Assembly (NCBI RefSeq): GCF_036924595.1
Contig: NZ_JAZHRV010000001.1
Coordinates: 310,001-374,000 of the forward strand
DNA: 64,000 nt
DNA from: Bradyrhizobium algeriense
Lineage (GTDB): Bacteria; Pseudomonadota; Alphaproteobacteria; Rhizobiales; Xanthobacteraceae
Reading direction: 5' to 3'
Shown here: positions 53,694 to 61,358 of the stretch, piece by piece
Position numbering within the stretch: position 1 is the stretch's first letter
Layout: each line of letters begins with the position of its first letter
Program-made: the position numbers and the translations under genes
Notes under the pieces: model-generated
The model's database searches: none
Seen by the model: the letters and a program-made list of their open reading frames with translations, nothing else
What the model was told of the DNA's origin: nothing

Positions 53694-53722
53694 ATGCCCT
53701 CTCCCGGGGAGGGAGAGGGCAT
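53694..53722. repeat. Perfect 12-bp inverted repeat between fbpA and fbpB
   Basis: ATGCCCTCTCCC (53694-53705), loop GGGGA, GGGAGAGGGCAT (53711-53722). It stands 32 bases beyond the binding-protein stop and 42 bases before the permease start; no T-run follows on the minus strand, so it is more likely an mRNA-stabilising or processing structure than a full terminator. Confidence 0.75.
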
Positions 53723-53754
53723 GTTGGCGGAATGACTATCGCGACTTGGTGCGA

Positions 53755-54780
53755 TCAATTATCGAACCCGACCTTGTCCACCAGCGTCGAGGCTGCCTTG
53801 CGGTTGGCGGCGATCTTGGCGATCGGGAGCGGATCGGCGGTGAGCTTGCCGTAGCCCGCGATCGTCGGGTTGACGGCGACGCCGGCACGGATCGGGTATT
53901 CATAGTTGGAATCGGCGTAGATCTGCTGCGCCTTATCGCCGACGAGCCACTCGATCAGCTTGACGCCATTGGCCTTGTTGGGCGCGTTCTTCGCCAACAG
54001 GACGCCCGAGAGATTGACGTGGGTGCCGCCGCCTTCGAACGTCGGCAGGATCACCTTGGTGGCTTCCGCCCACGGCTTCTTCTCGGGATCGTTGTTCATC
54101 ATCAGCGCCCAGTAATAGGTGTTGCCGATACCGATGTCGCACTTGCCGGCCGCGACGTCGCGCGCGGCTTCGCGGTCGCCGCCCGAGGGCTTTTGCGCCA
54201 GGTTGGCCTTCACGCCGCGCAGCCATTCCTCGGCCTTGGCCTCGCCGTACTTGGCCGTGTAGGCCGCGAACAGGCCGTTATTGTAGATGTGCTGGCCGGA
54301 GCGGATGCAGATCTTGCCTTTCCACTTGGGGTCGGCGAGCTCTTCGTAGGTGATCTTGTCCTGCTTGACGCGGTCCTTCGAGGCGTAGATCACGCGCGCG
54401 CGCATCGAAATGCCGGCCCAGTGTCCGTCCGGATCGCGATATTGCGCCGGCACGATTTCGTCGATCACCATGGACTTGATCGGCTGCGTGACCTCGGCCT
54501 TCACGGCCTCGTCCATGCGGCCGATATCGACCGTCAGCAGTACGTCGGCGGGGCTGTTGGCGCCCTCCGCCTTCATGCGCTGCTCGAGGCCCGAGCTCGC
54601 CGAGACGACGTTGACCTTGATGCCGGTGTCCTTGGTGAAGGCGTCGAACAGCGGCTGGATCAGCTTGGTTTCGCGATAGGTGTAGACGTTGACCTCGCCG
54701 TCGGCGGACGCCGGCGCGGCCCCGAACGCGGTAAGACAAAGCAACGCTGCGGTTGCGGCGGTAGCGCGAAGGTTGATCAT
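53755..54780 (-). CDS. fbpA: Ferric iron ABC transporter substrate-binding protein
   Basis: Periplasmic Fe(III)-binding protein of 341 residues. Signal peptide ATAALLCLTAFGAAPASA; mature protein begins DGEVNVYTYRETKLIQPLFD. The iron-coordinating tyrosine pair is in GIGNTYYWALMM, and GTHVNLSGVLLAKNAPNKAN is the family block. First gene of the fbpAB pair; two iron-control-element-like palindromes lie 90-130 bases upstream. Confidence 0.93.
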   Translation of the reverse strand: MINLRATAATAALLCLTAFGAAPASADGEVNVYTYRETKLIQPLFDAFTKDTGIKVNVVSASSGLEQRMKAEGANSPADVLLTVDIGRMDEAVKAEVTQPIKSMVIDEIVPAQYRDPDGHWAGISMRARVIYASKDRVKQDKITYEELADPKWKGKICIRSGQHIYNNGLFAAYTAKYGEAKAEEWLRGVKANLAQKPSGGDREAARDVAAGKCDIGIGNTYYWALMMNNDPEKKPWAEATKVILPTFEGGGTHVNLSGVLLAKNAPNKANGVKLIEWLVGDKAQQIYADSNYEYPIRAGVAVNPTIAGYGKLTADPLPIAKIAANRKAASTLVDKVGFDN

Positions 54781-54871
54781 GAAAGTTGTCCGGCAATGGT
54801 GGTGGAGATGTCGGTCTCAGTAGCGCAGTGGCGGCCATGCCGTCAGCGACTGGATGTCGCGAATGGGTCGA

Positions 54872-54912
54872 TTTAGAAGGATTCCAGCGTTATGATTTAG
54901 AGCGATTCCAAA
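54872..54912. promoter_or_regulatory. Two iron-control-element-like motifs upstream of fbpA
   Basis: TTTAGAG-CGA-TTCCAAA (54896-54912) and TTTAGAA-GGA-TTCCAGC (54872-54888) resemble the Irr-bound iron control element of rhizobia, consensus about TTTAGAA-n3-TTCTAAA. The spacing between half-sites is right in both; the first half-site of the second motif is exact. They lie between the end of the PLP enzyme gene and fbpA. Caution: GATTTAGAGCG-like words also occur in dispersed repeats of these genomes. Confidence 0.45.
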
Positions 54913-54960
54913 GTGTGGACGAGCTACCGCCGCCCTGCGCGGGGGCGCAACCATCGGCGC

Positions 54961-55917
54961 TCAACGGGTGAAGTCGAAATTGACGGCGGCGGTGTTGCCA
55001 CCGCTGATGATGACGGCAACGCGCTCGCCCGCGACGGGCCTGTAGGCGCCCGACAGGATCGCCGAGAATGCCGCGGCGCCACCCGGTTCTGCCACGATGC
55101 GCAAGCCGCGCCAAAGCGTCGCCTGCGCCTCGGCGATTGCGGCGTCGGAAACCAGCACGGTTTGCCGCGCGTATTTTTGCACGATCGGAAAAACCTGTTC
55201 GCCGACCCGCCGCGGCGCCAGCGAATCCGCCGCCAGACCGCCGGCCTCCGCATCGACCGGCCGGCCGGCTTCAAAGGCCTTGGTCAGCGTCGGCGATGCC
55301 AGCGGCTCGACGCCAATCACCTTGATACGGCCGGCGTACCAGGCGGCAATCCCTGCGATCAGCCCGCCGCCGCCCACCGATACCAGCAGCGTGTCGATAT
55401 CCGGCGCCTGGCCGGCCAACTCGAGGCCGAGCGTTCCCTGTCCCATGATGGTTTCCTTCTGATCGAAGGCCGGCACTTGCAGTGCGCCGGTTTGCTGCGC
55501 CCAACTCTCGCTGGCCGCGAGCGCATCGGCATAGCGGTCGCCCTCGATCGCGAGGTTGGCGCCATAGTCGCGGATGCGCTGCAGCTTCGCCGGCGAAGAG
55601 ATGTTTGGCACGAAAATCTTGGCCGGCTTGCCAAGCTTCATCGCGGCATAGGCGACCGCCGCGCCATGGTTGCCGCCCGACGCTGCGACCACGCCGGCCT
55701 TCGGTACGTCGCGGGTCAAGAGATTGGCGAAAGCGCCGCGCGCCTTGAACGAGCCGGCGTGCTGAAGCAGCTCCAGCTTGAGCGTCAGCGTATGGCCGAG
55801 AAGGCCGAACTCGGCCGCATCGACGTCGACGACCGGCGTTCGTCGAATGAAGGGCCGAATGAGCCTCTCGCATTGTGCGATCGTTTCCGAAGTTACTGCA
55901 TCCATCGGCGCGTTCAT
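54961..55917 (-). CDS. PLP-dependent threonine/serine dehydratase-like enzyme
   Basis: Fold-type II PLP enzyme of 318 residues. The Schiff-base lysine is in HAGSFKARGAFANL, the phosphate/cofactor loop is AASGGNHGAAVAYAAMKLG, and the PLP phosphate-binding loop is VSVGGGGLIAGIAAW. It lacks a C-terminal ACT domain, so it resembles catabolic threonine or serine ammonia-lyase, not the biosynthetic IlvA. ATG at 55917. Divergent from an ArsR-family regulator gene across a 74-base gap. Confidence 0.9.
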   Translation of the reverse strand: MNAPMDAVTSETIAQCERLIRPFIRRTPVVDVDAAEFGLLGHTLTLKLELLQHAGSFKARGAFANLLTRDVPKAGVVAASGGNHGAAVAYAAMKLGKPAKIFVPNISSPAKLQRIRDYGANLAIEGDRYADALAASESWAQQTGALQVPAFDQKETIMGQGTLGLELAGQAPDIDTLLVSVGGGGLIAGIAAWYAGRIKVIGVEPLASPTLTKAFEAGRPVDAEAGGLAADSLAPRRVGEQVFPIVQKYARQTVLVSDAAIAEAQATLWRGLRIVAEPGGAAAFSAILSGAYRPVAGERVAVIISGGNTAAVNFDFTR

Positions 55918-55965
55918 TCCAAGGTACTCCAAGGCTTGTTGTTGACAGAAAGGCGTGTTGACAGG

Positions 55966-55985
55966 AATTAGCCATTTAGCTAATT
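55966..55985. promoter_or_regulatory. Inverted repeat operator between PLP enzyme and arsR-type gene
   Basis: AATTAGC (55966-55972) and GCTAATT (55979-55985) are exact complements with a 6-base centre, and a third word TTAGC follows. It ends 6 bases before the regulator ATG, so it is a likely autoregulatory site that may also control the divergent dehydratase. Confidence 0.6.
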
Positions 55986-55991
55986 AGCAAT

Positions 55992-56309
55992 ATGCCTTCA
56001 TTGGAAGACGACGTCGAGTCTGCTTTTCGCGCGCTCGCCAGCGATCGGCGGCTCCTGATCCTGGAATGGCTGAAACGCCCCCGGGCGCATTTTCGCGAAC
56101 AGGTCGACGGCGATCTGGTCAAGGACGGGGTCTGCGGAGCGTTGATCGCCGAAAAGCTCGGCGTCAGTCAGCCTACCGTGAGCGAGCACTTGAAGATATT
56201 GTCGCAAGCCGGGCTGCTGAGCGCCAAGCGCGTCAAGCAGTGGACGTTCTACAAGCGTGACGAAGCGCGCATCGCGAAGCTGAAAACGGCAATGCTCGCG
56301 AAGATCTGA
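55992..56309 (+). CDS. ArsR-family transcriptional regulator
   Basis: Winged-helix repressor of 105 residues. The recognition helix region reads LGVSQPTVSEHLKILSQAGL and the wing SAKRVKQWTFYKRDEARI. There is a single cysteine, in DGVCGALIAEKL, and no metal-binding cysteine cluster, so it may not sense metals. Sits beside a palindrome and divergent from the PLP enzyme, which it probably controls. Confidence 0.88.
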   Translation: MPSLEDDVESAFRALASDRRLLILEWLKRPRAHFREQVDGDLVKDGVCGALIAEKLGVSQPTVSEHLKILSQAGLLSAKRVKQWTFYKRDEARIAKLKTAMLAKI

Positions 56310-56342
56310 AGTTCGGCCTGGCGCGCGGCCGCCGGACTTGCC

Positions 56343-56410
56343 ATGCCGACATTTTAAGCAGCGAAGCGTACTTCATTTGTTCGATCTTGGCATCATCGGT
56401 GCCTAGCTAG
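56343..56410. repeat. Copy 1 of a diverged 70-bp element
   Basis: Begins ATGCCGACATTTTAAGCAGC, continues with GTAC and TTGTTCGATC, and ends ATCATCGGTGCCTAG. The same arrangement is found at 61264-61335. See the finding for the alignment. Confidence 0.55.
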
Positions 56411-56540
56411 AGCATGATCCGGAAAAGTGGGTACCGGTTTTCCCTCGCGACAAACGCGGAACGCGTTTGCGCGGAGATCATGCTCAAATCAAAGAGATAG
56501 AGCGGGATGACGATTCGAAGAAGAGTCATCACGCTCTAGT
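56409..56540. repeat. AGCATGATC-type dispersed repeat
   Basis: Begins AGAGCATGATCCGG, contains the core GCGACAAACGCGGAACGCGTT shared with 27110-27140, then GGAGATCATGCTC and a region ending GTCATCACGCTCT. Inverted AGCATGATC / GATCATGCT words bracket the left half. No gene is present from 56310 to 56590. Confidence 0.7.
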
Positions 56541-56590
56541 CTTGGCCGATAGCGAGATAATTCCATCGGAACGAAAAGGCTCCGGAAGGA

Positions 56591-57979
56591 CTAATCCCCG
56601 CTCGCCTTCAACCGCCCCAGTCCCTTCAGCACTGCCGGCGCCGTCTCGTCGCGCTTGAGTTCTTCCAGGCTACGGTGCCGCGGTTCGATGCCGAGCGCCC
56701 ACACCGTGATGATCTGCACGACCAGCAGGCCGATCATCAGCGCCATCACGCCGGCGACGCCGCGGGCCTCGAACAGCATCACGACCAGGAACGGCGTGAC
56801 GATGGTGGCGCCGCGACCGAGCGTGTTGACGATCCCGGAGGCGCGCAAGCGTACTTCGGTCGGGAACAGTTCGGGGATGTAAATTCCGAACAGCAACGCC
56901 ACCAGCACATAGATGGGCACCGTCAGCGCGAATCCGACCGCCGGCAGCAGCATTGGGTCAGATATCATCGGGTAGATGATGCCGAGCACGACCGAGATCA
57001 GCGATGCGCCGATGATGGTCGGCTTGCGGCCCCACCGGTCTGCGGTAAGCGCGCCGATGGCCGATCCGATCGGCGCGCCAAGCGCCATCACCAGCGAATA
57101 TCCGAACGACGTTGCAACAGTCAGTCCCTGCTTGATGAAGAACACCGGTAGCCAGGTCACGAAGCCATAGAGCAGCGTATTGATCGTGATCAGGCAGACC
57201 GAGCCGACGATCATGCGTGCCAGCAGCGGCGCCGTGAACAGCGTGGCGAGATCGGGCGACGCCGGAATGCTCGCTGCGGCAGCGGGGGCCGGCAGCGGCT
57301 GCCCCTGGGCTGCTTCCTTCTCAATCGACTGCATCAGCGCTTCGGCTTCTTCGGTGCGGCCGATGGCTTCCAGCCAGCGCGGCGACTCCGGCAGGCTCTT
57401 GCGCATGTACCAGACGATCAAGGCGCCGATGCCGCCGATGACGAACATGGCGCGCCAGCCGAATTCAGGCACTACGAGGGATGCGACCAGCAAAGAAATC
57501 GGCAAGCCGGTCACGACGCAGACCGCCATCAGGCCGAGCCATTTTCCGCGCGTTTTTGCCGGCACGAATTCGGTCATGGTCGAATAGCCGACGACGTTTT
57601 CGGCGCCCAAGCCAAAACCCATCACGAAGCGGCACGCGATCAGCACCGTCATGTTGGGGGCGAACGCCGCCGCCAGCGAGGCGATGCCGAACACCAGGAG
57701 ATTGAATTGGTAGGTAAACCGCCGCCCATAGCGGTCGCCGAGGAAGCCGGTGGCAAATGAGCCGAGCATCATTCCGACGAAGGTCGCCGAAATGAACAGG
57801 GCGTTTTGCGGCAGCGTCGAGAAGCCGGTCTTCAAGGTTACGCCGAGCACGGTGCCGGCGAGATAGATATCGAAACCGTCGAAGAACATTCCAATGCCGA
57901 TCAGAGCCATGATGCGGCGGTGGAATGGGCCGATCGGCAGCCGATCGAGACGGCTGCCGGTATTGACTGACATTGCCAT
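56591..57979 (-). CDS. MFS transporter (metabolite:H+ symporter type)
   Basis: Inner-membrane carrier of 462 residues with twelve helices. The family signature after helix 2 is GFLGDRYGRRFTYQFNLL, mirrored in the second half by ALTADRWGRKPTIIGASL. The arrangement is like NiaP/AAHS carriers of organic or aromatic acids. ATG at 57979 follows GGGGAG. Third gene of the gntR-aldehyde dehydrogenase-transporter cluster, so it probably imports that pathway's substrate. Confidence 0.92.
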   Translation of the reverse strand: MAMSVNTGSRLDRLPIGPFHRRIMALIGIGMFFDGFDIYLAGTVLGVTLKTGFSTLPQNALFISATFVGMMLGSFATGFLGDRYGRRFTYQFNLLVFGIASLAAAFAPNMTVLIACRFVMGFGLGAENVVGYSTMTEFVPAKTRGKWLGLMAVCVVTGLPISLLVASLVVPEFGWRAMFVIGGIGALIVWYMRKSLPESPRWLEAIGRTEEAEALMQSIEKEAAQGQPLPAPAAAASIPASPDLATLFTAPLLARMIVGSVCLITINTLLYGFVTWLPVFFIKQGLTVATSFGYSLVMALGAPIGSAIGALTADRWGRKPTIIGASLISVVLGIIYPMISDPMLLPAVGFALTVPIYVLVALLFGIYIPELFPTEVRLRASGIVNTLGRGATIVTPFLVVMLFEARGVAGVMALMIGLLVVQIITVWALGIEPRHRSLEELKRDETAPAVLKGLGRLKASGD

Positions 57980-58051
57980 ACGCGTTTCTCCCCTTTGCTT
58001 TTTCGGTTACGGCGCCGGTCTTCTATGGACGCGGTGTCGCCTTGCTATGCG

Positions 58052-59581
58052 TTAGTTCAATCGTCGCTGGGTTGCCGTGTCGCGATACCAGTCGAACGGC
58101 TGGTCGTGGGTCGCGACCATCACGCTCTTGGTGTTGAAGTGATCGTCGAAACTTTCGGTGCCGAACTCGCGGCCGATGCCGGAATCATCGACGCCGCCCC
58201 AGGGCGAGGCCGGATCGAGGCGATGGTGATCGTTGATCCAGACAATGCCGGCCTTGACCGCTGAGGCCACGCGATGCGCGCGGCCGACGTCGCGGGTGCG
58301 GATCGCCGCCGCCAGCCCGAACGGTGAATCATTGGCGAGCCTGAGCGCGTCCGCTTCGTCCTTGAACGGCGTCACTGACGTGAACGGACCGAACACTTCC
58401 TCCTGGAAGATGCGCATGTCCGACTTCACATCTGCGAACACCGTTGGCTGGACGAAGAAGCCGTTCTCATGGCCGGGCACTCTTGCCGCAACGCCGCCGG
58501 TCACCAGCCGCGCGCCATCCTCGCGGCCGTATTGGGAATAGGACAGCACGCGGTCGCGCTGCCGTGCCGAGATCACCGGCCCGAGCTGGGTTGTGGGATC
58601 GAAGGGATCGCCGATGCGGATACTCAGCGTCTTCGCCTTCAGCTTCTCGACGAATTCGTCATAGATCGAGGCCTGCACGATATGGCGTGACGCGCAGACG
58701 CAGGTCTGGCCGGCGCCGATAAAAGCGCCGAACACGGCGTAGTTGACGGCCTGATCGACGTCGTAATCGTCGAACACCATGACCGGCGTCTTGCCGCCGA
58801 GCTCCATGGTCTGGTGCGCGAACACTTTTGCGGCCGCGCCGCCGGCGATGCGGCCGGCTTCGGTGCCGCCGGTCAGCACCAGCTTGTTGATATCGCCGTG
58901 TTCGGCCAGCATCTTGCCGGCGCTCTGGCCAAGGCCGAGCACGACATTGAACACGCCGGGCGGCAACCCCGCCTCGGTGAATATCTGCGCCAGTTTCAGC
59001 GTCGTCAGCGGCGTGTATTCCGACGGCTTGACCACGGTGACGCACCCACTCGCCAGCACCGCCGCCAGCGATTTGCACATGATCATCAGCGGATGGTTGA
59101 ACGGCGTGCAGTTGGCGACGATACCGATTGGCGTGCGCAGCGTGTAGTTCAGATAGGAGCCTTCGACCGGAATCACGGAATCGCGGCGCGCTAGTGCAAG
59201 CCCCGCGAAGTAGCGAAAGAAATCCGGCAGCCGCGAAAGCTGCGCGCGTGTCTCGTTGACGGGCCGGCCATTGTTCAGCGTCTCCAGCCGGTACAGTGTA
59301 TCGAGATTGGCCTCGAAGGCGTCGGCGAGGTGATTGACGAGTCTTGCACGCGAACGCGTGTCCATGCCGCCCCACGCCTTGCCTTCGAACGCTGCGCGCG
59401 CGCTCTTCATGGCGCGGTCGATATCCTCTGTGGTCGAGTTCGGAATCCGCGCGATCACGTCGCCGGTGGCGGGATTGCGGATATCGAGCATTTGGCCGGC
59501 GCCGGCCTCGATCTCTCGGCCGTCGACAAAGTTGCCGTGGACTTCGACTTCGATAGCGGAATGTTTGGCTGATATATTCAT
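58052..59581 (-). CDS. Aldehyde dehydrogenase (NAD(P)+)
   Basis: Enzyme of 509 residues. Catalytic glutamate in TMELGGKTPVMVFDD, nucleophilic cysteine in GAGQTCVCASRHIVQ, NAD site around KLVLTGGTEAGRIAGG and the N-terminal CTPFNHPLMIM block. Closest in feel to betaine-aldehyde/semialdehyde-type dehydrogenases; the exact substrate is not shown. Start overlaps the gntR stop by 4 bases, so expression is coupled to the regulator. Confidence 0.94.
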   Translation of the reverse strand: MNISAKHSAIEVEVHGNFVDGREIEAGAGQMLDIRNPATGDVIARIPNSTTEDIDRAMKSARAAFEGKAWGGMDTRSRARLVNHLADAFEANLDTLYRLETLNNGRPVNETRAQLSRLPDFFRYFAGLALARRDSVIPVEGSYLNYTLRTPIGIVANCTPFNHPLMIMCKSLAAVLASGCVTVVKPSEYTPLTTLKLAQIFTEAGLPPGVFNVVLGLGQSAGKMLAEHGDINKLVLTGGTEAGRIAGGAAAKVFAHQTMELGGKTPVMVFDDYDVDQAVNYAVFGAFIGAGQTCVCASRHIVQASIYDEFVEKLKAKTLSIRIGDPFDPTTQLGPVISARQRDRVLSYSQYGREDGARLVTGGVAARVPGHENGFFVQPTVFADVKSDMRIFQEEVFGPFTSVTPFKDEADALRLANDSPFGLAAAIRTRDVGRAHRVASAVKAGIVWINDHHRLDPASPWGGVDDSGIGREFGTESFDDHFNTKSVMVATHDQPFDWYRDTATQRRLN

Positions 59582-60228
59582 CGATCTCTTCCTTCGACGA
59601 TCACGGCGTTGCGCTTCAGCGCCGGCAGCACGCGTTTTTCGGTTTGCCCGATATGCGCCTTGATGATGCGGGCCGCGGTTCGCCCGTCGCGCCGCTGCAT
59701 CGCCTCGATCAGGGCGACGTGCTCGGCAACCAGCTGCGTCGGGTCATGTCCCTTCACGTTGGCGACGCTGACGCGCACCAGACGGTCGGCCTGTCCGATC
59801 AGGTCGCACAGCGCGGCTGCCATGCGGCGGTTGCCCGAGGCATGGGCCAGGGCCGAGTGGAAGGCGCGGTTGTAGGCGATGAAGTCTTCATGATTTCCGG
59901 TGAACAGGCGGAATTCGTCCAGCGACTTCAGGACGTCGTCGCTGGCGTTCTCGATCGCTTCCGCGACGCAGGCCGGCTCTAGCGCGAAACGGAACCGCAG
60001 CAGGTCGCGGGCATCCGACAGCGAGATCGGGTTGACCCGGTAGCCCTGGCGCGGCTGCACCGTGACCAGATGCTCGCGCTCCAGCCTCAGCAACGCCTCG
60101 CGAACCGGCTGGCGGCTGACGGCATAACGCTCGGCCAGCTCCTGCTCTCGCATATCATCACCTGGCGCCAGGCGACAGGTTAGAATATCAGAGCGGAGGT
60201 TTTCGTAGACATTATCCCGCAAAAGCAT
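59578..60228 (-). CDS. GntR-family regulator (FadR/FCD subclass)
   Basis: Repressor-type regulator of 216 residues. The winged helix-turn-helix (residues 5-70) reads ELAERYAVSRQPVREALLRL and the C-terminal FCD ligand domain is helical (DLLRFRFALEPACVAEAIEN, NRAFHSALAHASGNRRMAAA). His residues of the FCD metal/ligand site are present. It is first gene of the operon with aldehyde dehydrogenase and MFS carrier and is divergent from an alpha/beta hydrolase gene. Confidence 0.9.
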   Translation of the reverse strand: MLLRDNVYENLRSDILTCRLAPGDDMREQELAERYAVSRQPVREALLRLEREHLVTVQPRQGYRVNPISLSDARDLLRFRFALEPACVAEAIENASDDVLKSLDEFRLFTGNHEDFIAYNRAFHSALAHASGNRRMAAALCDLIGQADRLVRVSVANVKGHDPTQLVAEHVALIEAMQRRDGRTAARIIKAHIGQTEKRVLPALKRNAVIVEGRDR

Positions 60229-60265
60229 CGAAATTTCCCTTGATGGTTACAAACAATCTTGCATT

Positions 60266-60289
60266 CGTGAAATATCACGTCAAGTGACG
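60266..60289. promoter_or_regulatory. Overlapping palindromes in the gntR-hydrolase divergent promoter
   Basis: CGTGA-AATA-TCACG (60266-60279) and CGTCA-AG-TGACG (60278-60289) overlap by two bases. They lie 38 bases upstream of the gntR start and are the best candidate operator for the GntR protein. Confidence 0.55.
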
Positions 60290-60375
60290 AAGGCTTGAAA
60301 AGACTGAATTTTGATTTATTAGGAGGGTGCGCCGACAACGGACGCCCCACATGGGCGGCTTGTCCTGAAAGCCCC

Positions 60376-60439
60376 CAAACTTGAAGCCTTGCAAACTTGA
60401 AGCCCCGCAAACCTGAAGCCCTGCAAACCTGAAAGAGAG
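60376..60439 (+). repeat. Four 16-bp tandem repeats before the hydrolase gene
   Basis: CAAACTTGAAGCCTTG, CAAACTTGAAGCCCCG, CAAACCTGAAGCCCTG and CAAACCTGAAAGAGAG follow one another without gap, ending 6 bases before the hydrolase ATG. The last copy has changed into the ribosome-site region. Confidence 0.8.
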
Positions 60440-60445
60440 ACTGGA

Positions 60446-61246
60446 ATGGATCGGCTTTTCGCCAACGGCACCGTCAATGCAGCAGAGGTCGGCGAGGGTC
60501 CGCCGCTCTTCCTGTTTCATTCGCTGCTGTCGGATCGCGCCAGCTTCGATGCCGTCGTTCCCTCGATGTCGCGATCGTTCCGGGTGATCGTTCCGGAATT
60601 GCCGGGCTTCGGCCGATCGCGGCCGGTCAGCGGCGGTCTCACGGAGGTCGCCGACCGGATGGCGGAAGCGGTGAAGGACGCGGCCGGAGGCGATGAAGCC
60701 GTCGTGCTCGGCAACGGCTATGGCGGTTTCGTCGCACTGCAGATGGCCATTCGCCATCCCGGGATCGCGACAAAACTCATTCTCGCCGATTGCGGCGCGG
60801 CGTTTTCAGAACCCGGACGCGAAGCCTTCCGCACGATGGCGGCCGCCTCCAGGGAGAAGGGGCTGGCAGCGATTACAGATGTCGCGATGCGCCGGCTGTT
60901 CGCGCCGGCGTTTCAGGCCGATCATCCGGACCTGATGGCCGATCGCCGCGCGGCATTCTTGAAAACCGACCCCGAGGTGTTCCGCGCCGCCTGCGAGGCG
61001 TTGGCTGGCCTCGATCTGCGCCCCGAACTTGACAAGGTAAAGCTCCCCGTCCTCGTGCTGGTCGGCGAGCATGACGAGGCGACGCCGCCGCCGATGTCGC
61101 ATGAATTGGCGGCCGGGCTGCCGCAAGCGCATCTTGAGATCATTGCGGGCTGTGCGCATGTACCGCAGCTGCAATCGCCCGAAATCTTCCTGGATGCGAT
61201 CGGAGATTTCCTCCCCTCGCCAAAGCTACGCGCCGTGGCGACCTGA
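60446..61246 (+). CDS. Alpha/beta hydrolase
   Basis: Cytoplasmic hydrolase of 266 residues. Oxyanion region LFLFHSLLSDRASFDAVVPS, nucleophile elbow VVLGNGYGGFVALQ where the usual Ser is replaced in GNGYGG, acid in VGEHDEATPPP, and His in IAGCAHVPQLQSPE. With Gly-Asn-Gly-Tyr-Gly at the elbow there is no obvious Ser, so the enzyme may not be a classical serine esterase. Divergent from the gntR operon and probably part of the same pathway. Confidence 0.85.
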   Translation: MDRLFANGTVNAAEVGEGPPLFLFHSLLSDRASFDAVVPSMSRSFRVIVPELPGFGRSRPVSGGLTEVADRMAEAVKDAAGGDEAVVLGNGYGGFVALQMAIRHPGIATKLILADCGAAFSEPGREAFRTMAAASREKGLAAITDVAMRRLFAPAFQADHPDLMADRRAAFLKTDPEVFRAACEALAGLDLRPELDKVKLPVLVLVGEHDEATPPPMSHELAAGLPQAHLEIIAGCAHVPQLQSPEIFLDAIGDFLPSPKLRAVAT

Positions 61247-61263
61247 TCCACGCGGCTTCCACC

Positions 61264-61335
61264 GATGCCGACAATTTAAGCAGGCGGAGTACATTATCCG
61301 TTCGACGATCGTCGTCGGCCTGCTAGTCTTGCGCC
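61264..61335. repeat. Copy 2 of a diverged 70-bp element
   Basis: Begins ATGCCGACAATTTAAGCAGG, continues with AGTACATTATCCGTTCGACG and ends GTCGTCGGCCTGCTAG. It precedes the cyclic-nucleotide-binding gene by about 25 bases, so this copy probably includes its promoter. Confidence 0.55.
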
Positions 61336-61358
61336 AGGGCTTGGGGTGGTGGTGCTGG

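Noticed and set aside
52125..53735. Open frame of 536 codons on the plus strand
   Set aside because: It lies opposite the iron permease gene; the product is Arg/Gln/Glu-rich and lacks any domain, as expected for the antisense frame of a membrane protein gene in high-GC DNA.
60376..60439. Possible CRISPR-like array
   Set aside because: The 16-bp units are directly adjacent without spacers and no cas gene is present, so it is a simple tandem repeat.
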